The notes: generated by a model not told the origin, from the letters alone. DNA of 64,000 nucleotides from Castellaniella sp049671645 (GCF_049671645.1 NZ_JBATVG010000017.1:1-64000); one strand, 5' to 3'; counted from the stretch's first letter, positions 44,131 through 53,722 are shown. A program made the numbers and translations.

Positions 44131-44691
44131 ATGCCCTTGTCCGCGCCGGCGTGCCCCCGTCAACCCTTGCATACGCGATCCATTCGCGTGCAGTCCTATG
44201 CCCGGGACGACGGTCTGTGGGACCTGGAAGCCGAGCTCATCGATACCAAGGCCTACGACTTTCCGATGCATGATGGGCACGTCCATGCGGCGGGCTCCCC
44301 GATCCATCACATGCACCTGCGCATCACCATCGATGCGCAATTCACCATCACGGACGCGCAGGCTGCCTACGATGCGGCGCCCTACGGCGAATTCTGCAGC
44401 GCCATCGCCCCCGATTATCGGGATCTGATCGGCCTGAATCTGCTCAACCAGTTCCGCAAGCACGTGCGCGAGCGCTTCGGCCGCACGGCCGGCTGCACGC
44501 ACGTCACCGAACTCACCAACGTTCTGCCCACGGCGGCCGTCCAGACCATGGCGGGCCGGCGGCGGCAGAATCCAGACGGCCAGCGCCCCTTCCAGCTGGA
44601 CGGCTGCCACGCGCTCCGGGTGGATGGGCCGGTGGTGCGCAAGCATTACGCGCCCTGGTATGTCCCCTCGGATCCGCATCATGAAGGCTAG
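44131..44691 (+). CDS. DUF2889 domain protein
   Basis: This 186-residue protein has the DUF2889 pattern: DLEAELIDTKAYDFP, then IHHMHLRITID and the Cys-His cluster CTHVTELTNVLPTAA. DUF2889 proteins occur widely in betaproteobacteria and have no known function. It starts with ATG 44131 and lies 78 bases before sucC on the same strand, between metE and sucCD; in related genomes it is a steady neighbour of the recA-sucCD region. Confidence 0.83.
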   Translation: MPLSAPACPRQPLHTRSIRVQSYARDDGLWDLEAELIDTKAYDFPMHDGHVHAAGSPIHHMHLRITIDAQFTITDAQAAYDAAPYGEFCSAIAPDYRDLIGLNLLNQFRKHVRERFGRTAGCTHVTELTNVLPTAAVQTMAGRRRQNPDGQRPFQLDGCHALRVDGPVVRKHYAPWYVPSDPHHEG

Positions 44692-44769
44692 ACTTCCGGG
44701 CCTGGCCCAGGCCTGTGGTCCGAAACGGCCCGCGGGTGGTTTTCTTTTTTCTTCACTGACAGGTAACTC

Positions 44770-45930
44770 ATGAAAATTCACGAATATCAAGGCAAGGAAT
44801 TGCTGAAGAAGTTTGGCGTGACTGTCCCGCGTGGCATCCCCGCGTTTTCGGTCGACGAGGCCGTGGCCGCGGCTGAAAAGCTGGGCGGGCCCGTCTGGGT
44901 CGTCAAGGCGCAGATCCATGCCGGTGGTCGTGGAAAGGGCGGCGGCGTGAAGCTGGCCAAGTCGCTCGACGAGGTCAGGACTTTGGCCGGCCAGATCCTG
45001 GGCATGCAGTTGATCACGCACCAGACCGGCCCGGAAGGCCAGAAAGTGCGCCGCCTGTACATTGAGGACGGCGCCGACATCCAGAAGGAATACTACCTGT
45101 CCGTCGTGACCGACCGCGCCACCCAGAAAGTGGCCTTCATCGCGTCGAGCGAGGGCGGCATGGACATCGAGGAAGTCGCCCATTCCTCCCCCGAGAAGAT
45201 CATCACCGTGCAGGTCAATCCCCTGACGGGTTTCTCTCAAGCCGATGGCGACACGCTGGCCAAGGGTGTCGGCATGCCCGCCGATTCCGTGGCCCAGTTC
45301 ATCGACGTGTGCCAGAAGCTCTACACGTGCTACATGGAAACCGATGCCTCGCTGGTTGAAATCAACCCCCTGAATCGCGACAGCAAGGGCAACATCATCG
45401 CCCTCGACGCGAAGTTCAACTTCGATTCCAACGCGCTGTTCCGCCACCCCGAAATCGTCGAATACCGCGACCTGGACGAGGAAGATCCCGCCGAGATCGA
45501 GGCCAGCAAATTCGACCTGGCCTATATCCAGCTGGACGGCAACATCGGCTGCCTGGTCAATGGCGCGGGCCTGGCCATGGCGACCATGGACACGATCAAG
45601 CTCTTTGGCGGCGAGCCGGCCAACTTCCTGGACGTGGGCGGTGGCGCCACGGCGGAAAAGGTCACCGAAGCCTTCAAGATCATGCTCAAGAACAAGGGTG
45701 TCAAGGCCATCCTGGTCAACATCTTCGGCGGCATCATGCGCTGCGACGTGATCGCGGAAGGCGTGATCGCGGCCTGCAAGGCGGTCAACCTCAGCGTGCC
45801 GCTGGTGGTCCGCATGCGCGGCACCAACGAAGAACAGGGCAAGAAGATGCTGGCGGCCTCGGGCCTGCCCATCATCAGCGCTGACACCATGGCCGAAGCC
45901 GCGACCGCTGCCGTCGCCGCTGCGAAATAA
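44770..45930 (+). CDS. sucC: Succinyl-CoA ligase beta subunit
   Basis: The 386-residue protein starts KIHEYQGKELLKKFGV, has the ATP-grasp fold (VVKAQIHAGGRGKGGGVKLA) and the C-terminal NIFGGIMRCDVIA segment. With SucD it makes succinate from succinyl-CoA with ATP or GTP formation in the TCA cycle. AGGTAACTC precedes the ATG. It is followed by sucD after 19 bases. Confidence 0.97.
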   Translation: MKIHEYQGKELLKKFGVTVPRGIPAFSVDEAVAAAEKLGGPVWVVKAQIHAGGRGKGGGVKLAKSLDEVRTLAGQILGMQLITHQTGPEGQKVRRLYIEDGADIQKEYYLSVVTDRATQKVAFIASSEGGMDIEEVAHSSPEKIITVQVNPLTGFSQADGDTLAKGVGMPADSVAQFIDVCQKLYTCYMETDASLVEINPLNRDSKGNIIALDAKFNFDSNALFRHPEIVEYRDLDEEDPAEIEASKFDLAYIQLDGNIGCLVNGAGLAMATMDTIKLFGGEPANFLDVGGGATAEKVTEAFKIMLKNKGVKAILVNIFGGIMRCDVIAEGVIAACKAVNLSVPLVVRMRGTNEEQGKKMLAASGLPIISADTMAEAATAAVAAAK

Positions 45931-45949
45931 GCATTACAGGGAATAGAAC

Positions 45950-46831
45950 ATGTCGATTCTGATCAACAAGGACACCAAGGTCATCACCCAGGGGATCACC
46001 GGCAAGACCGGTCAGTTCCATACCCGCATGTGCCGTGAGTACGCCAACGGCCAGGCCGCGTTCGTCGCCGGGGTGCACCCGAAAAAGGCCGGCCAGGACT
46101 TCGAGGGCGTTCCCATCTACGCTTCCGTGAAGGACGCCAAATCGGCCACGGGCGCGACCGTCTCCGTCATCTACGTGCCGCCCGCGGGCGCCGCGGCCGC
46201 CATCTGGGAGGCCGTCGAGGCCGATCTGGATCTGGCGATCTGCATCACCGAAGGCATTCCCGTGCGCGACATGCTGGAAGTGCGCAACCGCATGCGGGCT
46301 GAAAACCGCAAGACCCTGCTTCTGGGCCCCAACTGCCCGGGCCTGATCACGCCCGACGAAATCAAGATCGGCATCATGCCGGGCCACATCCACCGCAAGG
46401 GCCGCATCGGCATCGTCAGCCGTTCCGGCACCTTGACCTACGAAGCCGTGGCTCAGGTCACGGAACTCGGCCTGGGCCAGTCCAGCGCCGTGGGTATCGG
46501 CGGCGATCCGATCAATGGTCTGAAGCACATCGACGTGCTGAAGATGTTCAATGACGATCCGGACACGGATGCGGTCATCATGATCGGCGAAATCGGCGGC
46601 CCCGACGAAGTCAACGCGGCTCAGTGGGCCAAGGACAACATGAAAAAGCCCGTGGTCGGCTTCATCGCGGGCGTCACCGCCCCGGCCGGCAAGCGCATGG
46701 GTCACGCCGGCGCCCTGATTTCGGGCGGCGCCGACACGGCCGATGCCAAGCTGGAAATCATGGAAGCCTGCGGGATCCGCACGACGCGCAATCCCTCGGA
46801 AATGGGCAAGCTGCTCAAAACCGTGCTGTAA
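45950..46831 (+). CDS. sucD: Succinyl-CoA ligase alpha subunit
   Basis: This 293-residue protein has the CoA-binding start (TQGITGKTGQFHTRM), GPNCPGLITP and the phospho-histidine loop RMGHAGALISGG. It carries the phosphorylated His during catalysis and pairs with SucC. Length and order fit the family. A long bidirectional terminator follows. Confidence 0.97.
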   Translation: MSILINKDTKVITQGITGKTGQFHTRMCREYANGQAAFVAGVHPKKAGQDFEGVPIYASVKDAKSATGATVSVIYVPPAGAAAAIWEAVEADLDLAICITEGIPVRDMLEVRNRMRAENRKTLLLGPNCPGLITPDEIKIGIMPGHIHRKGRIGIVSRSGTLTYEAVAQVTELGLGQSSAVGIGGDPINGLKHIDVLKMFNDDPDTDAVIMIGEIGGPDEVNAAQWAKDNMKKPVVGFIAGVTAPAGKRMGHAGALISGGADTADAKLEIMEACGIRTTRNPSEMGKLLKTVL

Positions 46832-46874
46832 TGTTCTCGTGCTGACGAGGCGCCAGGCCTTGCCTGGCCCTCGT

Positions 46875-46907
46875 GTGAAAAAGGCCCGCCAGGCGGGCCT
46901 TTTTCAC
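46875..46907. terminator. Bidirectional terminator after sucD
   Basis: A perfect 16-base inverted repeat (46875-46890 and 46892-46907) with a one-base centre contains A-run and T-run ends, so the stem ends in a U tract on both strands. Confidence 0.85.
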
Positions 46908-46975
46908 GGCCGCGTCGTTCCCGCCGAGGGGTGGGCGCGGCCTGTCCATGGATTCAAAAGAATAGGATTTCAGAC

Positions 46976-47689
46976 ATGCTGCTGGCTTGGCTGGAGCAAC
47001 TGCATTGGGGAGCGGTGCTGCAGATTGTCCTCATTGATATTTTGCTGGGGGGCGACAATGCCGTCGTGATTGCCCTGGCGTGCCGCAAACTGGAACACCG
47101 GCGCCGCCTGCAGGGCATTTTATGGGGTACGGCCGGGGCCATCGTGCTGCGGGTCACCCTGATCGCCTTTGCCTTGGCGCTGCTGACGGTGCCCTATCTG
47201 AAGATCGCGGGCGCCGTCCTGCTGCTGTGGATCGGCATCAAACTGATGCAGCCCGACGATGAAACCCACGACTCAGTGACCGGCGCGACGTCGATCTGGG
47301 CGGCCGTGCGCACGATCATTGTGGCGGATTTCATCATGAGCCTGGATAATGTCGTGGCCATCGCAGCCGCGGCCCAGAACACCATTGCGGACCACCAGGT
47401 TCTGTACGTGGCTTTCGGCCTGTTGCTCAGCGTGCCCATCATCGTCTGGGGCAGCACCCTGGTGCTCAAGCTCATCGATCGTTTCCCGCTCCTGGTCACG
47501 TTCGGGGCGGGGCTGCTGGGCTGGATCGCCGGCGGCATGCTGGTCACGGACATCGCTCTGGACCCTTGGCTGGGCCGGGTGGATGCGCCGGTCGGATTGA
47601 TCGCGGAAATTGCCGGTGCGGCGCTGGTCGTGGCGGCGGGCCTGTGGTGGGCGCGGCGTCGTTCGGCGCGGACGCAGGCACAGGAATAG
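46976..47689 (+). CDS. TerC-family membrane protein
   Basis: The 237-residue protein has about seven membrane helices and the family motifs IDILLGGDNAVVIALACR and FIMSLDNVVAIAAAAQ, with Asp-Asn pairs that likely bind metal ions. TerC relatives such as MntY/YjbE are linked to manganese or other metal export at the cytoplasmic membrane. ATG 46976 follows AGGA. I looked for a manganese riboswitch upstream and did not find one. Confidence 0.88.
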   Translation: MLLAWLEQLHWGAVLQIVLIDILLGGDNAVVIALACRKLEHRRRLQGILWGTAGAIVLRVTLIAFALALLTVPYLKIAGAVLLLWIGIKLMQPDDETHDSVTGATSIWAAVRTIIVADFIMSLDNVVAIAAAAQNTIADHQVLYVAFGLLLSVPIIVWGSTLVLKLIDRFPLLVTFGAGLLGWIAGGMLVTDIALDPWLGRVDAPVGLIAEIAGAALVVAAGLWWARRRSARTQAQE

Positions 47690-47698
47690 GTTTTGCCC

Positions 47699-47794
47699 AT
47701 GAAATTGAAACGTCCCTCTTTGCTTCAGGTTCTGGTGGCGTTGGCCGCCATTGGCCTGATTGCCCGTTTGCTGCTTTCCAGGATAACGCTGTGA
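47699..47794 (+). CDS. Small membrane protein, 31 residues
   Basis: The frame encodes MKLKRPSLLQVLVALAAIGL plus 11 more residues: a positively charged start and one clear membrane helix. AGG lies about eight bases before the ATG, and its TGA overlaps the hemC ATG by one base (TGATG), so hemC may be translationally coupled to it. I know no named family. The position between a TerC gene and hemC and the good ribosome site argue for a real product. Confidence 0.6.
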   Translation: MKLKRPSLLQVLVALAAIGLIARLLLSRITL

Positions 47795-48726
47795 TGCCTT
47801 CCACCCCTGAAAAACTCGTGATTGCCACGCGGGCCAGCCGCCTGGCGCTATGGCAGGCTCGTCATGTGCAGGACCGCCTGCGACAGTTGTACCCGGACTG
47901 CCGGGTGGAACTGCTGGAAATGACCACGCGAGGCGACCAGATCCTGGATCGCACCCTGTCCAAGGTCGGCGGCAAGGGGCTGTTCGTCAAAGAGCTGGAA
48001 ACCGCGCTGCTCGATGGGCGCGCGGACCTGGCCGTGCATTCCCTGAAAGACGTGCCCGTCGAGCTGCACGATCCTTTTACGCTGGCCGCGATCCTGGACC
48101 GGGCCGATCCCTGCGACGCGCTGGTGTCCAACACCGCCGCCAGCCTGGATGACCTGCCGGCCGGAGCCGTCGTGGGGACATCCAGCCTGCGCCGCGAAGC
48201 GCAATTGCGGGCCCGGTATCCCGAATTGGTGGTCAAGCCCCTGCGCGGCAATCTGGATACTCGCTTGTCCAAGCTGGACCGGGGCGATTATGCCGCCATC
48301 GTGCTGGCGGCCGCCGGCCTGCAGCGCCTGGGGTTGGGGGATCGGGTCCGGGCCACGCTGCCTGTGGATCTCAGCCTGCCGGCGGCCGGGCAAGGCGCCC
48401 TGGGCATCGAAACCTTGGCGGCGCGGACGGATCTCCGCGCCTGGCTCGCGCCGCTGGCCAGTGCGGATACCACGGCCTGCGCCCTGGCGGAACGCGCCGT
48501 GTCCCGTGCTTTGGGGGGGTCGTGCCAGGTGCCTCTGGCGGCTTATGCCGTGTTGCAGGCCGATGGCCTGTGGCTGCGGGCGCTGGTCGCCGAGCCGGAT
48601 GGCAGCCGGGTGCTGCGGGCCCAAGGGCGGGGTGCCGCCGATCAGGCGCAGGCGCTGGGCGCTGCGGTGGCGCAGGACCTTCTGGGCCAAGGCGCCAGCG
48701 ACATCCTGGCTCGCTTATCCGTCTGA
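47794..48726 (+). CDS. hemC: Hydroxymethylbilane synthase
   Basis: This 310-residue enzyme has the N-terminal TRASRLALWQA, the Asp/Arg-rich substrate loop VGTSSLRREAQL and the cofactor Cys in LGGSCQVPLAAY, which holds the dipyrromethane. It joins four porphobilinogen units. The ATG overlaps the stop of the small membrane protein. It is followed four bases later by hemD. Confidence 0.96.
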   Translation: MPSTPEKLVIATRASRLALWQARHVQDRLRQLYPDCRVELLEMTTRGDQILDRTLSKVGGKGLFVKELETALLDGRADLAVHSLKDVPVELHDPFTLAAILDRADPCDALVSNTAASLDDLPAGAVVGTSSLRREAQLRARYPELVVKPLRGNLDTRLSKLDRGDYAAIVLAAAGLQRLGLGDRVRATLPVDLSLPAAGQGALGIETLAARTDLRAWLAPLASADTTACALAERAVSRALGGSCQVPLAAYAVLQADGLWLRALVAEPDGSRVLRAQGRGAADQAQALGAAVAQDLLGQGASDILARLSV

Positions 48727-48730
48727 CCCC

Positions 48731-49513
48731 ATGAATGACCAGCCATCCGCCGTCCAGGTGCTGCTGACGCGCCCCAGGGGGCGCAACGAAGCGCTGGCGC
48801 AGGCGCTGTGCCAGGCGGGGCTGGCGGTCACCGAGGCTCCCGCCCTGGCCATTGAATGGCTGGACACTCCGCGTCCGCCCGCGCACCCCGGAAACCTGTT
48901 CATTTTTGTCAGCGGGCAGGCGGTTGCCGCATATTTTTCGGTCCAGGCGGCCCCTTGGCCGCCCGATGCCTGGGCCGGGGCCGTAGGGGATGCCACGGCC
49001 CAGGCCTTGCGGGCGCACGTGCCGCCGGCCCGGATTCTATCCCCCGCCGATGATCTGCCTCCCGATTCCGAGTCCTTGCTGGCGATGATCCAGTCGCAGG
49101 CCTTGCCGGCAGGGCGGGCGCACATCCTGCGGGCGCAGCAGGGCCGGGATTGGCTGGCGGATCGGTTGCGCCAACTGGGTTGGCAGGTGACGTGCCATGC
49201 CTTGTACCGGCGTGATCCCTGTTTGTGGGATGCCGCCATCTGCGCCCGGCTGGCGGCCCCGGAACCTTTGGTGCTGCTGTTGACCAGCCTGGAGGCGCTG
49301 ACGGCGATCGAGGCCAGCCTGCAGGCCTGCGGGCTGGACTGGCCGCGGGTCTTGCACGTGGTCACGCTGCACGAACGCATCGCGCGCCGTTTACAATATC
49401 GGTACGCTGACCGGCCGGATGGGGTGTTGCACGTCACGCTCAGCAGTCCCGATGGGGCTGCCTTGTTTCAGGCTATAGTGGCAGCATCCCGACAGCTTTC
49501 CCGAAGGACCTGA
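48731..49513 (+). CDS. hemD: Uroporphyrinogen-III synthase
   Basis: The 260-residue protein has the weakly conserved HemD fold: VQVLLTRPRGRNEALAQAL at the start, a central hinge and LLLTSLEALTAIEASLQACG late. It closes the linear tetrapyrrole into uroporphyrinogen III. Family identity is low in general, but its position between hemC and hemX makes the call secure. Confidence 0.9.
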   Translation: MNDQPSAVQVLLTRPRGRNEALAQALCQAGLAVTEAPALAIEWLDTPRPPAHPGNLFIFVSGQAVAAYFSVQAAPWPPDAWAGAVGDATAQALRAHVPPARILSPADDLPPDSESLLAMIQSQALPAGRAHILRAQQGRDWLADRLRQLGWQVTCHALYRRDPCLWDAAICARLAAPEPLVLLLTSLEALTAIEASLQACGLDWPRVLHVVTLHERIARRLQYRYADRPDGVLHVTLSSPDGAALFQAIVAASRQLSRRT

Positions 49514-49521
49514 ACGCCGTC

Positions 49522-50793
49522 ATGAGCGAATCCGATCACAGCACGCCGTCTTCTTCCCCTGATTCCGCCTCGCCGACATCGGCCCCGGCCAGCGCGCAGG
49601 CCGCGCCGCGCCAGCCCAGCGGCATCGGGCGCATGCTGCTGGTGGTGCTGATCCTGCTGGCCCTGGTGCTGGGGGCGGCGCTCTACGAACAAAACCGCCA
49701 GTACCGCGTCCTGCAGGCTGATTTTCAGCGGCAGCACAGCGAAAATTCCCAGTTGATCCAGGACGCCCGCAGCCAGGCGGCCCAGGCCTTGTCGATGGCT
49801 CGCGAGCAGGCGGCGCAGGTCGAAGACCTGCGCAACACGCTGGATGCCACCAGCAATCAGGTGCAGGAACTGGACCAGGCCTTGCAACTGGTGACCGACA
49901 GCGGCTCCGATCTGCTGCTGCTCAACGACATCGACCATCTGGTCACCATCGCCCAGCAGCAACTGTCGCTGGGCGGCAACGTCGCCAACGCCATCATTTC
50001 CCTGGAAGCGGCCCAGGCCCAGCTGGCACGGGCCAACCGTCCCAACCTGGCGGCTTTGCAGCAGTCCATCAACGGCGACCTCGACCGTCTGCGGGCGGTG
50101 GCCACCATCAATCTGCCCGCCCTGTCAGCGCAACTGGACCAGTTGTCCGGTCTGATCGGCAGCGCGCCTCTGCTGGTGCCCGACACGGTGGCGACGGCCG
50201 GCCCGGCCGCAGCCGCGCCCTCGGCCCCGCCGGCCGGGGCTGCGGCGGGGCAGGATGCCGGCGCCGCGTCTTCGACAGGGTGGCAGGGCATGCTGCAGGA
50301 CGGTTGGCACTGGACGCGGGATGCCGCGGCCCAGGTCGGCCAGGACCTGCGCGGCCTGTTCGATGTCCGCAGGGTGGATGATTCCGCCGCCTTGCTGATG
50401 TCTCCCGACCAGGCGCTGCGGTTTCGCGAAGGCCTGAAACAACGGGCGGTGACCGCGCAGCTGGCGCTCATGATGCACCAGTCGCGCATCTGGAAGACCG
50501 AACTCGACCGGGTCGCACGGGCCATTGATCAGCGCTACGACATGCGGTCGGAATCTTCCCGCCAGGCCCTGAAACTGGTCCGCGCCCTGCTTGATACACC
50601 CATCGAGGTCGCGCTGCCCACCCTGGACAACAGCCTGGCGGCCATCGCCGCCGCGAGGGATGCCGAAACGGCCCAGGATGACAGCGCCGCCCCCGATGAT
50701 TCGGAAGGCGCGCCCGATGCTCCCGCCCAAGATCCGGCCGATCCCGCCGTTCAGACGCCCGCCGCCGCGCCCACGGGCGCCGGCGCGGTCTGA
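49522..50793 (+). CDS. hemX: HemX-like membrane-anchored protein
   Basis: This 423-residue protein has a Ser/Ala/Pro-rich cytoplasmic start, one membrane helix (about residues 38-58), a long coiled coil (about 60-130) and a C-terminal domain (RFREGLKQRAVTAQLALMMH) of the HemX type. Despite older naming as a methyltransferase, the family has no methyltransferase motif; it is thought to assist heme synthesis enzymes at the membrane. The tail is rich in Asp, Ala and Pro. Confidence 0.85.
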   Translation: MSESDHSTPSSSPDSASPTSAPASAQAAPRQPSGIGRMLLVVLILLALVLGAALYEQNRQYRVLQADFQRQHSENSQLIQDARSQAAQALSMAREQAAQVEDLRNTLDATSNQVQELDQALQLVTDSGSDLLLLNDIDHLVTIAQQQLSLGGNVANAIISLEAAQAQLARANRPNLAALQQSINGDLDRLRAVATINLPALSAQLDQLSGLIGSAPLLVPDTVATAGPAAAAPSAPPAGAAAGQDAGAASSTGWQGMLQDGWHWTRDAAAQVGQDLRGLFDVRRVDDSAALLMSPDQALRFREGLKQRAVTAQLALMMHQSRIWKTELDRVARAIDQRYDMRSESSRQALKLVRALLDTPIEVALPTLDNSLAAIAAARDAETAQDDSAAPDDSEGAPDAPAQDPADPAVQTPAAAPTGAGAV

Positions 50794-50805
50794 CAGGGAG
50801 ACATG

Positions 50806-52281
50806 ATGCGATCCTGGATCTGGACCCTGATTCTGCTGGCGGCCGCAGTGGCGCTGGCCCTGACGGTGCATGACCATGGCGGCAACGTCATCATCGTGGC
50901 CCAGCCGTGGAGGCTGGAGTTGTCCTTGCCGCTGGCCGTGGTGCTGATGCTGGTGGCGTTCGTGGCCTTGCATTGGCTGTTGCGTCTGCTGCGCTGGATG
51001 GGCAACAGCCCGGACCGCCTGCGGGCCTGGCGCGGCCGGCGGGCCCAGCGCCGGGATGTCGAGCTGCTGGAGCGCGGCTGGATCAATGTGCTGGAAGGCC
51101 GCTACGTGCAGGCGGAAAAAGACCTGTCCAGCCTGTTGGCGCGCACCCGTTCGGCCGACCGCAAGGTCCTGGCCGGGCTCAGCGCAGCCAGGGCCCTGCA
51201 TCTGCTGGGCGAATATGTCCGCCGCGACCAGACCTTGCAGCTGGCCCAGGATGCGGCCGGCCAGGACGGCCGCCTGCGGCAGGCGGTCGACACAGTCACG
51301 GCTGAAATGCTGCTGGACCAGAATCGCGCCCAGGAAGCCCTGGATCTGCTGGAGCCCCTGCAGGACGCTTCTTCCCGGTTCCTGCATGCCACGCGGCTGC
51401 TGCTGCGGGCGCATCGTCAGTTGGGTCACGCGGATCGCGTCTATGCCCTGACGCGGCTGTTGTTGCGGCGCAGCGCCATCGATGAGACCCAGGCGCGGCT
51501 GTTCATCTGCGAATCGGCTGCCCAGCGGCTGGATGTCGTCGATGCCGCCGGCTGGGACGCCCTCTGGGGCGACCTGACCGCCGATGAACGTCTGACGCCC
51601 GTGGTGGCGCTGGCCGGCGCCCGGGCCCAGGCACGCCTGGGTCGCCCCGCCGAGGCCGCCCGCATCCTGGAAGCCGCCCTGAACCGTCAGATCGACGACC
51701 GACTGCTGCGAGCCTATGCGCTGTGCGATGCGGAACAGGCCCGCCAGCGCCTGGGCCATGCCGAATTGTGGCTGAAATCCCATCCCGATCATGCCGGCCT
51801 GCTGGCGGCATTGGGCCAGCTCTGCCTGTCGGCCCAGCTCTGGGGGCAGGGGGCGCATTACCTGGAACGCAGCCTCGCGCTGCGGGCCGATATCCACATC
51901 CATGCCTTGCTGGGCAATCTGCACGACGCCCTGGGCCACCCGGATCAGGCCTTGCGGCACTGGCGCCAGGCCTGCGAGGCGGCGGATGCCGAATTGCCGC
52001 AGATCCAGCGGCCGCTGCCGGCGGCCGATACCCGGGGCGATCCGCAATTCCTGCAGGGTCTGCGGGACGTGGATGCGCCGCCCCCCGACGTGCCGGTGGC
52101 GGCCAGCGGCGCCTATCTGCAGGATGCCGCCGACGAGATCCTGGAAGCCGTGCCGGCCCCCGCCGCACCGTCATCCGCGTCGCGCCCGGCGCCGTCCGCC
52201 CCCGAGGACGACTATTTCGACACGGCCCCCATCCCGGGGGTGGACATGTCGTTGACGTCCGACCGTAGCGGGCAAAAATAA
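50806..52281 (+). CDS. hemY: HemY-like protein (TPR-containing)
   Basis: The 491-residue protein has two membrane helices near the N-terminus (about 5-20 and 42-62) and then TPR-like repeats (ELLERGWINVLEGRYVQAEK, AGLSAARALHLLGEYVRRD, RVYALTRLLLRRSAIDE). Proteobacterial HemY follows HemX and is of unclear function; it is not the oxidase of the same name in Bacillus. ATG 50806 has GGGAG five bases upstream; ATG 50803 is too close. Confidence 0.86.
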   Translation: MRSWIWTLILLAAAVALALTVHDHGGNVIIVAQPWRLELSLPLAVVLMLVAFVALHWLLRLLRWMGNSPDRLRAWRGRRAQRRDVELLERGWINVLEGRYVQAEKDLSSLLARTRSADRKVLAGLSAARALHLLGEYVRRDQTLQLAQDAAGQDGRLRQAVDTVTAEMLLDQNRAQEALDLLEPLQDASSRFLHATRLLLRAHRQLGHADRVYALTRLLLRRSAIDETQARLFICESAAQRLDVVDAAGWDALWGDLTADERLTPVVALAGARAQARLGRPAEAARILEAALNRQIDDRLLRAYALCDAEQARQRLGHAELWLKSHPDHAGLLAALGQLCLSAQLWGQGAHYLERSLALRADIHIHALLGNLHDALGHPDQALRHWRQACEAADAELPQIQRPLPAADTRGDPQFLQGLRDVDAPPPDVPVAASGAYLQDAADEILEAVPAPAAPSSASRPAPSAPEDDYFDTAPIPGVDMSLTSDRSGQK

Positions 52282-52317
52282 ATTCTATTTCGTGGAACAA
52301 GCAACCAAGGAACTTTT

Positions 52318-52854
52318 ATGAGCCTAGATCGTGTGCCGTCCGGCGACAAGCTGCCTGAAGAATTCAATGTGGTCATCGAAATCCCGATGAACGCGGACCC
52401 CGTCAAGTACGAGGTCGATAAAGCCAGCGGCGCGGTCTTCGTCGACCGCTTCATGCTGACGGCCATGCACTATCCCTGCAATTACGGCTACATCCCCCAG
52501 ACCCTGTCCGAGGACGGCGATCCCGTGGACGTGCTGGTGATCGCGCCGTTCCCGGTGCAGGTGGGGTCCGTGATCCGCTGCCGCGCCCTGGGCGTGATGA
52601 ACATGGAAGACGAAGCCGGCAAGGACGCCAAACTCCTGGCCCGCCCGGTGGACAAGCTCTATCCCCCGTACCGCCACATCGAATCGACGGCGGATCTGCC
52701 CGCCGAGGAACTGCAGCGCATCCAGCATTTCTTCGAGCACTACAAGGACCTTGAAAAGGGCAAGTGGGTCAAGGTGCAGGGCTGGTCGGGCCTGGATGCA
52801 GCCAAGCAGGAAATCCGCGCTTCCGCTGCCCGCTACGAACAAGGCAAGGCCTGA
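52318..52854 (+). CDS. ppa: Inorganic pyrophosphatase
   Basis: This 178-residue family I enzyme has the catalytic signature EDGDPVDVLVIAP with the three metal-binding Asp residues and the PPYRHIES region. It hydrolyses pyrophosphate in the cytoplasm and drives biosynthetic reactions. AAGGAA precedes the ATG. Length fits the E. coli hexameric type. Confidence 0.96.
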   Translation: MSLDRVPSGDKLPEEFNVVIEIPMNADPVKYEVDKASGAVFVDRFMLTAMHYPCNYGYIPQTLSEDGDPVDVLVIAPFPVQVGSVIRCRALGVMNMEDEAGKDAKLLARPVDKLYPPYRHIESTADLPAEELQRIQHFFEHYKDLEKGKWVKVQGWSGLDAAKQEIRASAARYEQGKA

Positions 52855-52935
52855 TCCCAGGGCCGCAAGGGCATCCGCCCGGTTCTGGCGCTCCGTGATC
52901 GATTGATCGAACGGGCCGCCGATCCGGGCTTTTTT

Positions 52936-53006
52936 GCCGCCGGGCCGCCCCAAGGCAAAAAGCGCCCCCTCGGGGGGCAGCAAGCCAAAGGCGCAGCGTG
53001 GGGGCT
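52936..53006. repeat. Burkholderiales-type intergenic repeat
   Basis: The stretch containing GGCCGCCCCAAGGCAAAAAG and the palindromic CGCCCCCTCGGGGGGC resembles an intergenic repeat common in Bordetella and related genomes. It lies in front of a hydrolase gene and can form a GC hairpin. The identification is from memory of such repeats, and the copy number in this genome is unknown. Confidence 0.5.
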
Positions 53007-53023
53007 TTTCTGGAGCAATCCTC

Positions 53024-53722
53024 ATGGAAGAGACAGTCATTCCCCGTCCGGATCCGGCATCCCTGGCAGTGCGGGGTAGCGCGGCCCGGTTTCCGATCCG
53101 CCGCATCTATTGCGTGGGCCGCAACTATGCGGATCACGCCCGCGAGATGGGAGCCACCGGCCGCGAACCGCCGTTTTTCTTCGGCAAGCCCGCGGATGCG
53201 GCCCTGAATGTGGCGGACGGCGCCGAAGGAGTGCTGCCGTATCCGCCGGCCACTCATGATCTGCATCATGAAGTCGAACTGGTGGCGGCTTTGGGCGCCG
53301 GTGGACGGGATCTGACGGAGGACCAGGCAGCGCGCGCCATCTGGGGCTATGCCATCGGGCTGGACATGACCCGTCGCGACCTGCAGGCCGAGGCAAAAAA
53401 GGCCGGGCGCCCCTGGGACACCGCCAAGGGCTTCGATCACGGCGCCGTACTGGGCCCCGTGCATCCGATCGCCGAGACCGGCCCGATGATCTCCGGGCGC
53501 ATCACGCTGTCGGTCAACGGAAAGCCGCGTCAATCGGGCGATCTGTCGGACATGATCTGGTCCATTCCGGAAGCGATCGCCTATCTGTCCACGCTCTTCG
53601 AACTGAAGGCGGGCGACCTGATCTTCACCGGCACCCCGGCGGGTGTCGGCGCCGTGGCGGCGGGAGACCGGTTGCGCGGCGAAATCCAGGGCCTGGGGGC
53701 CTTGCAGGTGCGTATCGCCTGA
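53024..53722 (+). CDS. Fumarylacetoacetate hydrolase-family protein
   Basis: The 232-residue protein has the family core: IYCVGRNYADHAREMG, FFFGKPADA, the metal ligands in LHHEVELVAALG, and IFTGTPAGVGAV. The pattern is closest to fumarylpyruvate hydrolases, which cleave a C-C bond in aromatic acid (gentisate) breakdown, but no gentisate genes are nearby. GGAG lies eight bases before ATG 53024. It follows the repeat. Confidence 0.87.
   Translation: MEETVIPRPDPASLAVRGSAARFPIRRIYCVGRNYADHAREMGATGREPPFFFGKPADAALNVADGAEGVLPYPPATHDLHHEVELVAALGAGGRDLTEDQAARAIWGYAIGLDMTRRDLQAEAKKAGRPWDTAKGFDHGAVLGPVHPIAETGPMISGRITLSVNGKPRQSGDLSDMIWSIPEAIAYLSTLFELKAGDLIFTGTPAGVGAVAAGDRLRGEIQGLGALQVRIA

Noticed and set aside
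46832..46975. Possible manganese (yybP-ykoY) riboswitch before the TerC-family gene
   Set aside because: The conserved riboswitch boxes were not found; the main structure is the sucD terminator.
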